A DNA stretch of 64,000 bases from Peronospora farinosa (Eukaryota; Oomycota; Peronosporomycetes; Peronosporales; Peronosporaceae), in contig CANTFK010000862.1 of the NCBI GenBank assembly GCA_947646735.1, forward strand, positions 56,707-120,706. Direction: 5' to 3'. The notes beneath the pieces are model-generated. The model worked only from the letters and a program-made list of their open reading frames with translations. It made no database searches and was not told the DNA's origin. Numbering within the stretch: the first letter of the stretch is position 1; the number at the start of each line of letters is the position of its first letter. A program made the position numbers and the translations under genes. This document shows positions 20,742 through 33,208 of this stretch, piece by piece.

Positions 20742-22994
20742 TCAATGTGGCGGATTAGTGGTAGTACGAGCACGAGAACGAATCGACCGTCGAGATGCAG
20801 CACCATCCGCGGCACGACGAGCGATCTCGGCGAGCAACACATCATGCTGCCGAGAGGATATAACGTGTGTATGTTCAGCCCAGTCTAACACCTCACCAAC
20901 TTTTTTCGTCACCACATCCCGTTCATCGACAGTACGACTAAGCATGAACGCTTGCTGCAAAAACGATATGTCGATCTCATCAGAATTTTGCAGCCATGGT
21001 TCGCCGTCGATCTGCACAGGCAGCGTTTCTTTCAAAGTGAGACTCACAGATTTGGCCTGACATAAACGTACGGCGTTCGACAAGCCCACCTGCATCTGGC
21101 CAAGATGCAACGTGCCATACACTGCCACAACATCAAGTAGACCGTCATGGGGGGAAGAAGGGCCGAAGTGCGTGCTGGTGTCAAGACTGCCAACGCTGCT
21201 TGTCCGGCTTCGGTCATCGTCCGTCTCGCTAGCCGAGTCCGAGTCTTCCCTGTCGGATTGAGCGTCATCATGCCAGAGCTTGGAGCCACCGCCATAACTG
21301 TTAATGTTGAGGATGATGATACCCTCTATTCCTTCAGGAAATGTGATAAGCTTTCCATCGCAGACGAGCACAATTTTATCGGGCAAACCAGCGCACGTTC
21401 GGACAAGGAAATTCTTTGCTCCAAACTGACTGTACCACAACTTGTTCACAAACTGATTCATAAAGAGCCTTGGCGAGCGCTCACGTTGTTCATGGAACTC
21501 GAGCGCCACTTGAGCGTCCACCCCGACACCCATGTAATTGTTCAAAACTACGCGCTTTTGCGACTTGCCGATATTTACTTCCCACCGATCCAGCAGACTA
21601 ACGTGTGCTGCTTCAACTTCGCTAAGGAGTTCGCTCACATCCGTAGGGGCTGAGAAGCTAGCGCCCCAACCCAAAACCCGAGCCAAATCATTGCCAGTAC
21701 CTAGCGGCAGAACGGCGATAGGTGGTTGCCGCGGAGCTCTGATTTCGTCTAAAGCACCAAGTATCCAACCTACAGTTCCGTCTCCACCGCAGACCAATAT
21801 TCGTAGCCGCGGTAGCCCTATGAACCGACGCAGTGGCTCAATAGGGCTTTGATGCGATAAATCATACACTTGGACGGGGTTGAGCCACTTCCGTATGTGC
21901 CGTAAAACATGCAGCCCCATTTTGCCACCACTACGACTGTTGATGAAGACCAAGAGTGGAGTGGTTTGCTCAGGGGGCTCAACAAGATCATACGGTAGCC
22001 CGTCAGATCCAGACACGACGATCGATGCAGCCGCAAGCGCATTCTCCCATCCATTAGCAGTCTCGCCTCGAAACTTACTTGTTAGTGAAGTTGGTGGCGG
22101 TTTTGCGTCGTTGGCAAGTCGCCGTCGAAGTCGAATTTTGGACATTGTCGTCACTGCGATATGCGCTGCACTACGTACCGTATTAATTGCTCGCTGCGAC
22201 TTGCTAGCAACCGAGCCAAATTCACGCAATACGACACACGACGGAGGTAAGATGAGGTTTGCATGCCGACCCAAAGTGCAACGTCGTAGCAGCTGCGGTC
22301 GATGTGTACGGGCGAAGGCCTGCTGGAAACATTCCTCGTGCACTCGTACATGACACCATGAACACTTGAGTCCTGAGAGTGCCAAGATACTTCCACAGAA
22401 AAGGCCGCACAATGAGCACAAGTCCGTCGGGTCGATATTGCCCTTGATCCACATGTGGTGTTGCGGCGTCGACACAAGCGGGAGTTCTGCTTCTTTGTCG
22501 TCCAAAGCAACTGTCGCGTGTGGCAACAGTACTCCAGGTGCTCTACAGGCACAGGATGACGTAAATGGAAATAAAGGGTCATCACCAGTAGCAGAAGTTG
22601 AAATGGGACCATTTATGCCCTTGAAGCGTATCGTAGAGATCGCACAATGCGCGTGCGCGTACATGCCGCAGATGTCGCACGTGACCACGTAGCTGCGGAT
22701 GCCGTAGACGATGGTGTGGCACACGTTGCACCATTGTGGACTATGAATAATAAACGCAGTGTAATGGTTAGCTGTATATACAAGTTATTGTATTGGACAC
22801 AGACCATCTAGCTTCGTGGAAGATTTTACACACCCCGCCAAGTTTCCTGGTCGCCACTGATGCTGTCCAATGACGTACGGACCGTCACGAAAGCTGCGCC
22901 ATGTGAGCAAAAAGAGAAACTTGCGTATGCAGAGAAAAACAATGAGAATGAACGCGAAAGTCATGAGTATGTAGCCCATCGAGTTGAAGAGCAT
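20742..22994 (-). CDS. Diacylglycerol kinase, epsilon-like, membrane-anchored (two exons)
   Basis: It phosphorylates diacylglycerol to phosphatidic acid, a lipid-signalling step at membranes. Exons are 22994-22801 and 22740-20742, giving 730 aa, with a 60-nt intron (GTGTCC...CATAG). Residues ~5-32 form one hydrophobic segment (signal anchor). Two C1-type zinc regions follow: CNVCHTIVYGI... near 65-115 and LCSLCGLFCGS... near 170-210. The catalytic domain begins TPLLVFINSRSGGKMG (~317) and contains the nucleotide loop CGGDGTVGWILGAL and PLGTGNDLARVLGWG. The accessory domain runs to ~690. An N-terminal membrane helix plus two C1 domains and no EF hands is the layout of DGK-epsilon. The frame is open upstream to a GTG at 23045, but 22994 is the first ATG. 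The choice of donor was forced by frame. Confidence 0.87.
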
Positions 22995-23953
22995 CACAGT
23001 CTCAGCTGATGGCAGGAACGCGAAACGACGCAGACTATTTTGCACAATCCCAAGCTATTCATCCCCCACTTAGGGTCTAGGGTAAATCATTTGTTGAAGT
23101 TGCTACAGTATAGAAAGCGTCGAATAAATAGCATCCGATTCCATTCATTGATTCTTTTTATTTTGATTGGCTGGTTGTAAATGACTAGTCGAGTTTTGGG
23201 AGCAAAGGCGCTATTCATCCCCCACTATCGTAGCTCTGTAAAAATCTGATTGGTCAGAATGTATAGCGTGTTCTTAAGTAAAAAAGTGATGCATCACCAG
23301 CAACAGTAGTGAATGTAAAACAGTAGATTAGAAAGGCCAAATTTAGAACCCGACTTTTTAAGGTATGATTTTGTTCCGATTTGGCATTCTGATCGATCAA
23401 ATTATCATAAATCTGGGGGGCTGGTTAGCAAGAAACTGACTAAGTTGACGTAATCCATATCCACCAGCTAAAGTACCGGTTTCCCGAGGATTCTTACCAT
23501 AAGCCACGTCCATATTGAAGAGCAAAGGGCTACGATCGCCAGTTTGAGGATGTCAGCGTAGCAATAGGGTGGTCCTTCTATATAATGAAGCGTGCATTTT
23601 GGCTTAGAATTTCGTCGAAAAAAGTCTCTTGGATTTGGTAAATCTCTGCGTGACGTCGGCCACAGTCTCGACACCGAACTTAATGGATTCGGTCATCTTG
23701 GCGATATGATCATACGTTGAGTAGTGAATGATGGTGATCTTTGTCATCGCAGTAGAAGGTCTTATGGTTGGGCATAAAGGCTGTGGCTTTTGCGAGACTA
23801 AAAAGTTGCAAGATGAGAGTGATCTTTAGGCTGATGTCGCACTTGCCTTTGAAAGAGCAAGGAACAGAGAATAAATTCAAAGCGATGTCAACGATTGATC
23901 GAGGTACAAAAGTGAGCGGTCATCGATTTAATTATTTTCTATGCAGTCATGAC
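22995..23953. other. Intergenic with a short repeated motif and a weak coding relic
   Basis: GCTATTCATCCCCCACT occurs twice in direct orientation, near 23053 and 23210, about 160 bases apart. On the minus strand between ~23860 and 23470, broken frames give coding-like peptides (for example IIHYSTYDHIAKMTESI), but I do not recognise a family. No intact gene. Confidence 0.35.
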
Positions 23954-26110
23954 TCAACGATATGAACGGCGCTGCGTCGTCGAAAACAATGAAACGCCTT
24001 TCTTACTTGCTCCTTTTTTCTTGCCGTCTTTGCTGGATCCCCACGCCTCTGGAGCTTGACTGGTCGATGGATTTCCCCATGCAGATGGCAGACCAAACTC
24101 ATTCGGATCTGTAATAAGAGGCCTGGCCTCACTTACTTCACCACGTCCAAGTGCTGGGAAATACCCAGAGTTTTTCGTCACTCCAGCAAACGACTGCTTC
24201 TCGTGCGCCGCTGTGTGCGCCGCTGTATGGACTTCAACTTCACGTTCAGTACTCGATAAATTGCTGAGGGTGAACTCCTCTAGAGAATCGGCCAGCGCTT
24301 GCTCGTAAGGGGATGGCCACATGGTCCCTTCCTGTTCGAGGGAGAATGTCGACGCATTACTCTTATAAATTGGAGATGAAGGAGTCCTTGCGTTTTGCAG
24401 CTTGAGCTTGTGCTTCCGCTGCTTGGAGCGCTTCTTGAGTTCGTTGCGGAACAAAGTAAGCGTCGACGGCGAGAGCTGAGACGTCAAATCGAGCTCACAC
24501 ACGTAAAAATCACAAAACCGTGGCAGATGATTCAAGAAACGATACCGCTTTTGTGCTTCTTCGTCCATGACCACGTGCTCAATATCCAAAACACGTCCTT
24601 TAATTTGTTCAGGAAGCAAACGGTAGCGATTAACAGGCAGCGGCTCCAAAGTAGCTGCCTCTTGAGTCCATGCCGTTTCTAGTTCCTGTTGGTGTGCGTC
24701 CACCGTACGTTCGCCATCTTGCTCCTGCTGATGCTCACCCGAGAACTCCTTCAGCAGACACTTCATATTCAACGGGTGAAGAATCACATAGGTCCCGTTA
24801 GCGATCTGGTAGAATGAATATGCGTCACCACTTTCGGTTTCATGCGGTTTTTCCTTCGCTGTAACGGCGGTGCCGTTCGCAGAAAAGGATCCATATGTGC
24901 CACGGCTAAAATCGTCACTCTTGGTGAGCCGCCCTGAAGTATTTCGCATGGCCTCTTCCACAAAAGGAAGGTTGTCCAGGTCGCCGCTGCTGCGAAACTC
25001 AGCGTCCATGGACTGAAGATCGCGCATCTCCGAGTGCAATAGTTCCTGTAGATATTCAGGCGTAGCTTCCAAGATACGAGAAAACGCTGCGTCGACATCA
25101 TTTACGCTAGGCAACTTCCGAGAGCGCTTACGATCGGCAAAAGCAGCAACCTCTAAGCGCGATGAAAAATCTACTTCAGCGTGTCCAGCTTTGTCGGTAG
25201 CGAAAGGGAGTACACGACGCTGGGGAAACATGCTAGACTTTGGGCGCTCCAGGAATTGAAAGATTACGTCGGAACCCACATGAGGAGGGATTTGAAGCTG
25301 AAACTGCACACTGCGCAGATGTCCTTTCTGAACAGATTCAAAGCACATCGGGCAGCGACGCCAATACTTCTCCGTCATCGACAGATAGCGGAGTATACAC
25401 GGCCAGCTAAATTGACACAAAAAGGCAGAAATCATAAGAAGACTGTATCCTTACACTGTATAGACGTTGCAACAAAATGCGCACCAGAAAATGTGGCCAC
25501 ATTTTGTGATTTTAGGGGCACGATAATGGTCCATGCAGATCGGACAGGTATGTGGGCTTTCAGCGTCATACCACAGTAGCACCTGCTCAACGAAGGACCC
25601 TACAATTAAATCAATATAACGTCAGTGCTTGTATGCAAAAAATCTAACGTCTTGCCGTGCAGCTTACATTCGGTGAGAGCTTCAAGATCCCACGTTGGCA
25701 CGACGGCATCCGGATCAAGTGGTGCAATTACAAAGCGGTAGCTAACCAACCAAGTACATCCACAAACAATCATTATTAGCTAGGCATTTTCTTACAATTG
25801 AATCCGCGTACATAGGACATACTTGGCATGAAGATATTCCGTTTGAGTACGAGGTGCTAAACTTTTCTTCTTCTTTTGGTAATGATGCACAGTTCTTTCA
25901 CGTTCAGGCATCGAAAAATTTAACAGATGATTAGCAGATACTCCGTTGCGGGTAACACGTGTCTCGTAGTCCATATTCTTCTTCTGTAAACAATAAGTTG
26001 CACAGTCAGTATCACAATATCCACGTCCAGATCGTCCATTCCGTTCAAAACGTCGCACCTGCTCTCGACGTGGTCCACGACGTTTAGATCCGCCCTCGTT
26101 ATTGTTTCGA
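23954..26110 (-). CDS. RNF10: RNF10-like RING finger protein (at least four exons, 5' end unresolved)
   Basis: This resembles RNF10/Mag2 proteins, E3 ubiquitin ligases linked in animals and yeast to ribosomal protein ubiquitylation. Exons, reading on the minus strand, are ~26110-25796, 25741-25668, 25599-25485 and 25405-23954, with introns of ~54, 68 and 79 nt in consistent phase. The family block NHLLNF lies in exon 1 and WSFVEQVLLWYD spans the exon 2/3 junction. The C3HC4 RING reads CPICMDHYRAPKITKCGHIF, then CWPCILRYLSM and RRCPMC, and is split by the third intron. The long C-terminal region has no other domain. The N-terminal Arg/Gly/Asn-rich stretch (~26110-26000) is typical, but no in-frame ATG was found there. 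A further exon or an internal ATG must supply the start. Confidence 0.8.
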
Positions 26111-26416
26111 AAACTATTATTTCTGTACTTTACCGATAAAATAGACGTCAGAATGCTTTTTTATCGTCTGCAAATTTCATTCGAGATGCAAAAACGCACC
26201 TCATGTTTGTGGGTGGTAGGCAACGAATTAAATAGATTTACGTATATATATAGCAGATTTAGATACAGGAAATGACAGAGAACACGAAATAAGAGGTAAA
26301 ATGTGGCGAGAACGGCTGGATACCGTGTCAGAGTGAGATCAAGTGGGAACGTCGGCGGCAAAGTCTCTGTAAATACCGATGTGACGTTGTAGTTTCGACT
26401 TTGACAATTTCAGCCA

Positions 26417-26785
26417 ATGAAAAGCTGCTTGACATTCTCTGTTTCGTGTTTGTGTGACACACACAAGAAACAAATGACGGAGGTGCTACGAATGTACCGA
26501 CGTATCCTCAAGCTGGCGCAACGCTACCCAAGCATCAAGCGTGAGTCGATAATCCGCGATATCAAGACGAATTTTCATGCCAATAAGAACCTCACGAATG
26601 TGCAGAAAATCCGAGAAGAGCTTGCATCGGTACAGGCAGGTATTCAAGAGCTGTCGATGTATGCGAGTTTGGACCCGTTAATGCCCAATTGGAGTGTCGA
26701 AGTAGGACGCGATGCAATTCAACCGCCACTTCCTGTCCATGGCGGCGCAAATGCAAAGATTGTCGGTGAGGAGAAGAGAGAGTGA
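26417..26785 (+). CDS. LYR-motif (Complex1_LYR-like) small protein
   Basis: LYR proteins act in mitochondria as Fe-S transfer adaptors or complex assembly factors, usually bound to acyl carrier protein. The ORF is 122 aa, and the motif region is MTEVLRMYRRILKLAQRYPS, where Met-Tyr-Arg stands in for Leu-Tyr-Arg. A basic, helical core follows to ~residue 85. A second in-frame ATG at 26474 would give a 103-aa product starting right at this helix, which fits the family better than the first ATG at 26417. The gene lies head-to-head with the RNF10-like gene, with roughly 300 bases between them. The specific LYRM member is not determined. Confidence 0.65.
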   Translation: MKSCLTFSVSCLCDTHKKQMTEVLRMYRRILKLAQRYPSIKRESIIRDIKTNFHANKNLTNVQKIREELASVQAGIQELSMYASLDPLMPNWSVEVGRDAIQPPLPVHGGANAKIVGEEKRE

Positions 26786-27638
26786 TGTATAGTAGCAGCT
26801 ATATTCACAATTTGTTAAATGCAATCGAAACATTGGCAGCATTAGATAACGGAGATCACTTGCTGGCAGTATTTGGAATTTGGAATTTGGAATTTGTTAT
26901 ACGATCTACAGATTCTGACTCGAACCTTATACCAACTGATATGATGTAGTATTATATCGATATAGTCTTGTTACCTCTTTCATACTGTCGTGCTTATGAT
27001 GTAAGTCTTGCTGTCTCATTCATACTGTCGTGCTTCTTAGCGTGTGGGTTCAAGTTGATTCAAAGTCATTATATGATTCACTTACCTAAAATTGTGACAA
27101 ACAAATACAAATGCATTGCTGAGCATGGTGGCAGACTCGGATATTCTTCTAGCTGGCATCATGTTTGCGTACACTGAAAGCTATGCTTGTATACCCAAAG
27201 TTGACGGGCTTCAGACGATTCTTTTAATCTGGACACGTGCTTCACACTGTCTAAGTTTAATTTGCTTATATGTTAGGGAACACGCAATTAAAAGTAGCGA
27301 AGTGCAAAACATATTACAGCCTCGCATTATAGACATCAAGAGATAGACTTCAAGGAAAACGTGCACATTCTTTTGAACAGTGAATTGATGACAAAGTAGT
27401 ATAGCACACCGTCACAAACTTTCAAAGGTAGCACTGAAAAAATTGCAACTTTTTGATTAAAGTACACTCACGCTAATGCTTGTCACACATAAATAATGAA
27501 TAGGACCTGTAGTTTCGTGGAATGAAGCTACACCAAATGCACACGACAAACTTCCCATCTTGTGTTCGTCCATAGCTTCTCGATCCGTCCCAAATATCCA
27601 CGCTTGGGTGCGTTGAGTTTAACAGGTGGCCCTTTTGT
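26786..27638. other. Intergenic with two small tandem repeats
   Basis: TTTGGAA is repeated three times at 26872-26895. A ~40-bp imperfect tandem duplication with the core TCATACTGTCGTGCTT covers ~26965-27043. No gene was recognised. Confidence 0.4.
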
Positions 27639-27788
27639 TTAAATGTACACCCAGCCGGAGCGCTCAAAGGCAGTGGAAACGTCCGTCTTCTTCAGTTGGG
27701 ACTGAGGCGACATGCCATTAAGGTATTGCTCGGAGGGCGTCTTGTCGGTCGTGGGGCGAGTGATCATGTACTTGAGCTGCTCGAGCAT
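27639..27788 (-). CDS. Small 49-aa hypothetical protein
   Basis: The minus-strand frame from the ATG at 27788 to the TAA at 27639 encodes 49 residues starting MLEQLKYMITRPTTDK and ending RSGWVYI. Codon use is GC-ending, like the neighbouring genes and unlike the AT-rich surroundings, which argues for a real coding sequence. There is no membrane segment or Cys motif, and I do not recognise a family. It could be a small mitochondrial subunit or the last exon of a longer gene. An AG acceptor immediately upstream was not required. Confidence 0.4.
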   Translation of the reverse strand: MLEQLKYMITRPTTDKTPSEQYLNGMSPQSQLKKTDVSTAFERSGWVYI

Positions 27789-28870
27789 GGTAGTTGAAAT
27801 ACTTTGATTTGACGTGTTGTAAACGGCGTAAATTGGAAACTGAGCTCACTTGTACTTGTCGCGATTTACTGCATGCGAGCGAGTTCGCAGAATACAGTCG
27901 AGCAGCTACAGTAATCGACTTTACAAGGGTATTGATTGTTCTCCAATAAGGTGTAAGCCTCGCATGATTCAGAGAACAAAGCCGCGGTCAGAGTATTATA
28001 CTTCACAGGAATATGTTCTTTTTTCACTTGGGAGATGAATGATTGGACGATTGTAAGGCGGAAGCAGGTACAATGATATCGACGCGTCACAGGCCCCTGC
28101 GTTGCACGCGACCAACGCGCGCTCATTGGCTAGATTCAACCGCACTCGTCAGCGCGTCACAAGTCCGCTGCGATCATTCAACACTGTCACACAAAGCAAG
28201 GATTTTCTTGCTGTGTATAGTCCTCAACGTTCTGAATTCTAATGATACTGCTTCGTTAGCTAAAAGGTCGATTTTTTAACGTTGAATTGGCTGTTAAAAT
28301 TGTCTCAATAGTGCATGGATAAGTTCAATCTTCTGTCTTGTTCAGTACGTTGGCTTGCAACCGATCGACTGTAGCTTCAACATCGGATACTGTAGCCATG
28401 ACGTTTTTTATATTCGTGCTAATAAATAAATAACGCGGTAGTTGTTAAAGTCGTTAATATATATATCCCGGGTACTACCGGTATATACTGAGAATATATC
28501 AACGACTTTAACAATGGACGTCTTATAATCGCCAATAACTTCAACTTCAAACGGATAAGCCACCCAAATCGGTTACGGTTGACTCGATGTACTACTTACT
28601 ACTAGCAGCCAGTCAGTCAATGAGCATTGCGAAAATATGAGAAAATAAAAGTAGCGACGAGGACGACGGTCCGGTAATAAATATACACGGCAAGATCTTG
28701 CACATCAATATGTATAGACGTTCCGCCATGTACAGACAAAAGGTGCTGCTGCATCCGATTACAGTGATTCGGTGGAGACGTGTGCTTCTCGCAATAATGA
28801 CCAAGCAACATATTGAAACAAGACACTGCGTGGAATAACAAACACCAAAAGAGTAGCTGAGTTTATGCAA
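27789..28870. other. Intergenic, AT-rich, with a near-perfect inverted repeat
   Basis: The arms TTGTTAAAGTCGTTAATATA (28442-28461) and its near-complement at 28495-28514 (19 of 20 positions) enclose 33 bases. The structure could be a tiny foldback/MITE or a hairpin. Nothing else was recognised. Confidence 0.45.
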
Positions 28871-31800
28871 CTAAAACTCAGCGCTAAAGCGCGTCTCAAA
28901 CGAGCCCTCGTCCAATACGACTTCGTTACTCTTGAAAATGCCCTTGCCAAAGTACTCTGCAATGGTGTGGAAACCATCCGCTGCAGTCTCGAGCTGATTA
29001 TAGAATTGCTCGTGGTTGCCAGCCTTTTGCTCGAGTTGCGTTTTGAGTCCCAAGATGTGGCGATGGTCCATAGAGCATGTGAGACACTCTCGATCCGTCT
29101 CAGAAATGCAGTTGAGGTGGAAGCTATGTTGGCACATAAAGTGCACCGCAGGTAGATCCAAATCGTGATTGCACAGATCGCACTTCGTTGCCTGGAACAC
29201 CACAGCACGACTGCTCAGCTGCGACAACTCCTCCTTCATTTGCTTCGTGTCGCCTTTGAACGCCTTGATCTTTTCTTCATCTTCCTCGATCTTCTTCTTG
29301 TCACTAGCCAGCTGATTGACCACGTACTGCTTAATTACTGATACGGGTAGTTCACGTGACTGGCTCAACACCTGCACAACTTGAAGAGGTGGGATTGCCG
29401 GATTCGTGTCGATTAGCACAAGCAACTGCTTCAGCTCCTTCCACTCCTCACCACTTGTAGCACCCTTCGGCAATGGCCCTCGTTCTGCAAAGTACTTCAA
29501 TGCCAATGACCACAGATTCGGATCCTTGTCGCCGTGTTTGCGCACCTCCTCCACAATGCTCTGATCGTCATTCTCTTCGATGTGGAATTGCACTAGCATA
29601 TGGTACATGTGCAGCTTGTTGTACAGATAGCGCTTACCCTTCTTCATGCTGCGCATTTGTAAATGAATTAGAGCGTGATCCTCATCATACTTCACGCGCG
29701 GGTTATCAAGAATGCGAAGCACTGCCTCTTCTTTCTCCTCAACCGAGCGGGAAGAATTTTCACCCTCGTCATCGTCACTGAGGACCATTTCCAGCAGCGT
29801 GTTACCGATCGATGTATTGCTCACCGTCTCCACCTCAACGATATACTGCAAGAATTCTTTGAGCTGTGTACGATGGGATACAAACAAGTGCAAAAAGTCG
29901 CCCGGGTCCGATTTCAGCGACGGGTTCTCTGGAACGAACTTACCCGTGCAAAGACGCTTCAGCAGCTCCGTTGCAGGTCCAGGCATGTGAGTAACCAGAG
30001 TGCGTCCATACTTTCGCATATTCGGGTCAGCTTCCGAAAAGCTGAGATGCTCAATGTACTCAAGCGCATCGGCCACTCGTTCTTTTTCGCTCTCAGATAG
30101 CGCGGCCGAGTCCTCCGAATCAACATAACTGATGTGGCCTAGCTGAATCTTCAAGTACCAACTGTGTTCTTCATGTTTCTTCGCCAGCGTCAGCGCATGC
30201 TGCGGATAATTTTCCCAAAGTACACTAATTGCAGTCTCAACGTCGAAATTCAGATTAGCAGCCGCGTTACCGTTCCTGGCTGTCAACTCACCGGAATCGT
30301 TATCACTTTTTGTGCCATTTGTCTTCTTGGCATCGATCACCTCGTCTAGTTGTATGAATTTATCCAGCTTCTTCACATCCTTGATCTTTGTGTAACAGTT
30401 CAGAAGAAGTGTCGTGTGTTCTGCATTCGCAAACGCTTTCTCGTGAAGAGCCTCAAGGTAGGCCGTAAGATTATGGATGCGCTGTGCATCCAGGAAGCGA
30501 CGAATCACGTAGGATGGTTCCACGTGTCCAATTGTCCGAACATATTGACGCAAAGACCCGTCGTAGTCCCCCTTATGATACAGGTGATCTCCGTACATGC
30601 GAAAGATATCGATGATACTGTTAACGTCGTAGTTCGAGCTGAAGGCCAGGGAAATAGCAATCGAGTATAGATTCTTGCGGAACAATATTTCCAGCTTGGA
30701 AGTCGTATCCTTCTCACACAGACGGTACACATGCCCCATTGAAGATACCACAAAGATCGCACCGAACTCGCAAACCACATGACGAACTTCTTCCATCTCA
30801 TCCAGCCCAAAACGGGCACCGGGTGTGCGAGCGTTTGATGCAAGTGACGGCTTGCGCTTAGAGCCCATGGGATTTGTACTGGTAAGCGTCCAGTTAAATG
30901 CGATAAACTTGTTTTGCAGATCGTACACGTTCACCTGATGCCGCCCGCGCGGGTCTACGTGAGCGACCAGCAGATAGTGCTTAAAGAAACACAGATACTT
31001 CTTCTCGCCTTCAAAACCAAAACACACCGAGCGGTCTTCAGTAGTGTAAAAATACACGGCATCAGTCTGCCCGACAGCGATTTCTCCTTCCTCGTTCACA
31101 CATGAGCAGTTCATATCCACACCACGTTCGTCCAAAACAGTCATGCGTGGTGGAAGAGCTGCAGCACCACCGACACACTTTACCAGCGCAGGATCATCGT
31201 GAGAACAGTGGTAACACGTTAATCCACGTCGCGTAGACGCATACAAAAATATATGCGCCACTGTGGCGGTAACTGGTTTGCTGGCGAATGATAATCCAGT
31301 GACAGGGTACTGCCCAGCAGGCTGCACCAGAATCGGTGGACGATCAGTACGTCGTTTTAAGTCGCTTCGGAACAAAATCACAGCGCCGTTCTTCAATCCT
31401 ACCGCAAACTGGCTCAAGTCATCATTCACTGCAAACGCGGTCACAGCTTCTTCCGGGTATTTCTTCACAAAAATAGGGATCTGCTGTAGCAGCTTGGGTT
31501 TGCCTTCTCTGTCCTGCTGATCTGTGCGCCAAAATCGCGCCACTGCTGTGCTTTTCTCCGTTGGCTTGGCCGCGTACATCTGCAGTATCGCTTCTATCAG
31601 CTCTCGCTCAACACAATGTCAAAAATTATTGGTCTTAATTGCACGCACATCTTCTGCATTTGGCGTACGACCTGCTTCTGCGATGGCTTTAGACTGTTCT
31701 CGCAACTCTTCCGACCGCGGGTCAATACCATCACCAATCGTAACCAGTACGTTACTCCGCTTCATCTATTGGTAGTATAATAAAGCAGATTACAGCCATA

Positions 31801-32152
31801 AGAATAGCATGAACTAGTGCAAAGCTGCAGTTGTGCAATGAAATAAGTACCAACGCACCATGACAACGTGTGACACAAACAGTTCGTGTGCCTGGAACCT
31901 GCAGGGATCCAGAGAGCGATTGGCCAAGTGGACGAAGCCGTCAGCGTCTCCCACACAGATGAGGCCCCGATTGGCGCTCATACTGGTGATGTCTACGCCC
32001 TGTGATGACAAATGATCACAAGTGTCAAAGATAGCGTTCAAAGGTAGTGTTATATAGCATTAGATAGAGAAAAACAATACCTTCATCCATGGACCACTTG
32101 CATCCTTGAGCACCTCCTTGTCAAAGAAAGCAAAGCGTCTCCATTGCGCCAT
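28871..32152 (-). CDS. VPS11: Vacuolar protein sorting-associated protein 11 (HOPS/CORVET subunit), four exons
   Basis: A core subunit of the HOPS and CORVET tethering complexes acting in endosome/vacuole fusion. Exons are 32152-32081, 31999-31859, 31765-31649 and 31579-28871, giving 1012 aa with all introns in phase 0. The N-terminus MAQWRRFAFFDKEVLKDA is a classic VPS11 start. A beta-propeller-like region follows (FAVGLKNGAVILFR, ~110-400), then an alpha-solenoid clathrin-repeat region containing YGDHLYHKGDYDGSLRQYVR (~430-750). A coiled coil lies at ~870-900. The C-terminal RING-H2-like domain (~908-950) reads CDLCNHDLDLPAVHFMCQHS and then HLNCI. The intron ending at 31580 was set by the donor GTGCGT and the acceptor CTGCAG. 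Length and domain order fit the family well. Confidence 0.93.
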
Positions 32153-33208
32153 TCCGATCAATTTTTTTTCTTTCGTTCTCCCTCGAGATGATACCAAACA
32201 AACGTACTTAATGACTGTTAATTTTGGGGTCATGTTGCTTTTAGTTTGGGACGCATGACAAAAATAACATTACTCAAAAAGTGTTTTTTTACGTTGTGAA
32301 GTAGTTGTAAAACAGTAAGACTCGAGTTAGTTAAATGTCTTGATTAATATGGCTGGTGCAATTTGTCAATTCTCGAGTAGCGACAGAGACTCAGCATTAA
32401 CATTTTTAGCGTTGTTATATGCCGCTTACTGCGACCAAAGACCACGACGACCACGACATCTGCCTAACACAGTCACCTAAACGACAAAATCTGCAGGATG
32501 ACAAATAGGCAAAACTGTCACGATAAATTCACATGAGAACGTATCAAACGACTTATTGACGACGATGGCAATTTTTACCCGATCGGCTAAGTAAGCCAAA
32601 TATGGTTTTCTCTTCTCTCTTTGTCCAGCGCATAAGCGCCTATAAAGTATACAGGCTACAGTTTCACTTGATGGCTTTCGTGGAGCTCTTTCACATATTT
32701 TGTGTTAGTTTTGAGCATTGAGTTTGTTCCTCGTCATTACGTCGTCACTTCTCTTATTCGTTTGCTTCTCTTTTTTCACTTTGTCCTTTGTCAGTAATTC
32801 GTTTGTCTTGCGGTTGCGCTTTTGGATCCGTCGCCGACAGTGTACACTGTTAGAGGTACATGCATCATGCCATCTTGGGCCAAAGCAACTACTTTTCTTC
32901 CATGCTATTATATTATGTTCATAAACGCTTCCGCTCCAATAGTAGTACTGCTACTGTAGTAGTACATCAGGTGTAGTAGTCCTCCTACTGTAGTAGTAGT
33001 ACTACTGTTATAATACTACTATTGCTTCCACCGTAGTAGTAGTATTTGCCTCATGACCCTGAGGGACATGAAACATACGAGCCTGTCAATTTTGATTCGT
33101 CAAAAAGGATTCAAGCTTCGCCACAATATCCAATCAAATCTCGCCAGCTGGTAAAGTTCAGTCTCTATGTGTTTCATTATTGCCCAGCGGCTTCACTAAA
33201 CGTTTGCA
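32153..33208. other. Intergenic between divergent genes, with a trinucleotide-rich foldback
   Basis: At 32940-33043, runs of AGT/TAG and their complements (ACT/CTA) alternate, so the block can fold on itself. A small ORF at 32718-32924 starts with a hydrophobic stretch, but nothing supports it as a gene. Confidence 0.4.

Noticed and set aside
22613..22807. Alternative first exon of the diacylglycerol kinase
   Set aside because: It reads through the intron in the wrong frame for the first C1 zinc region.
26161..26361. First exon of the RNF10-like gene
   Set aside because: The frame has no match to the family and I could not join it in phase to the Arg/Gly-rich exon.
32718..32924. Secreted effector candidate with signal-peptide-like start
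   Set aside because: The hydrophobic start is low complexity and there is no RxLR, dEER or LxLFLAK motif. I found no effector motif in any of the supported genes.
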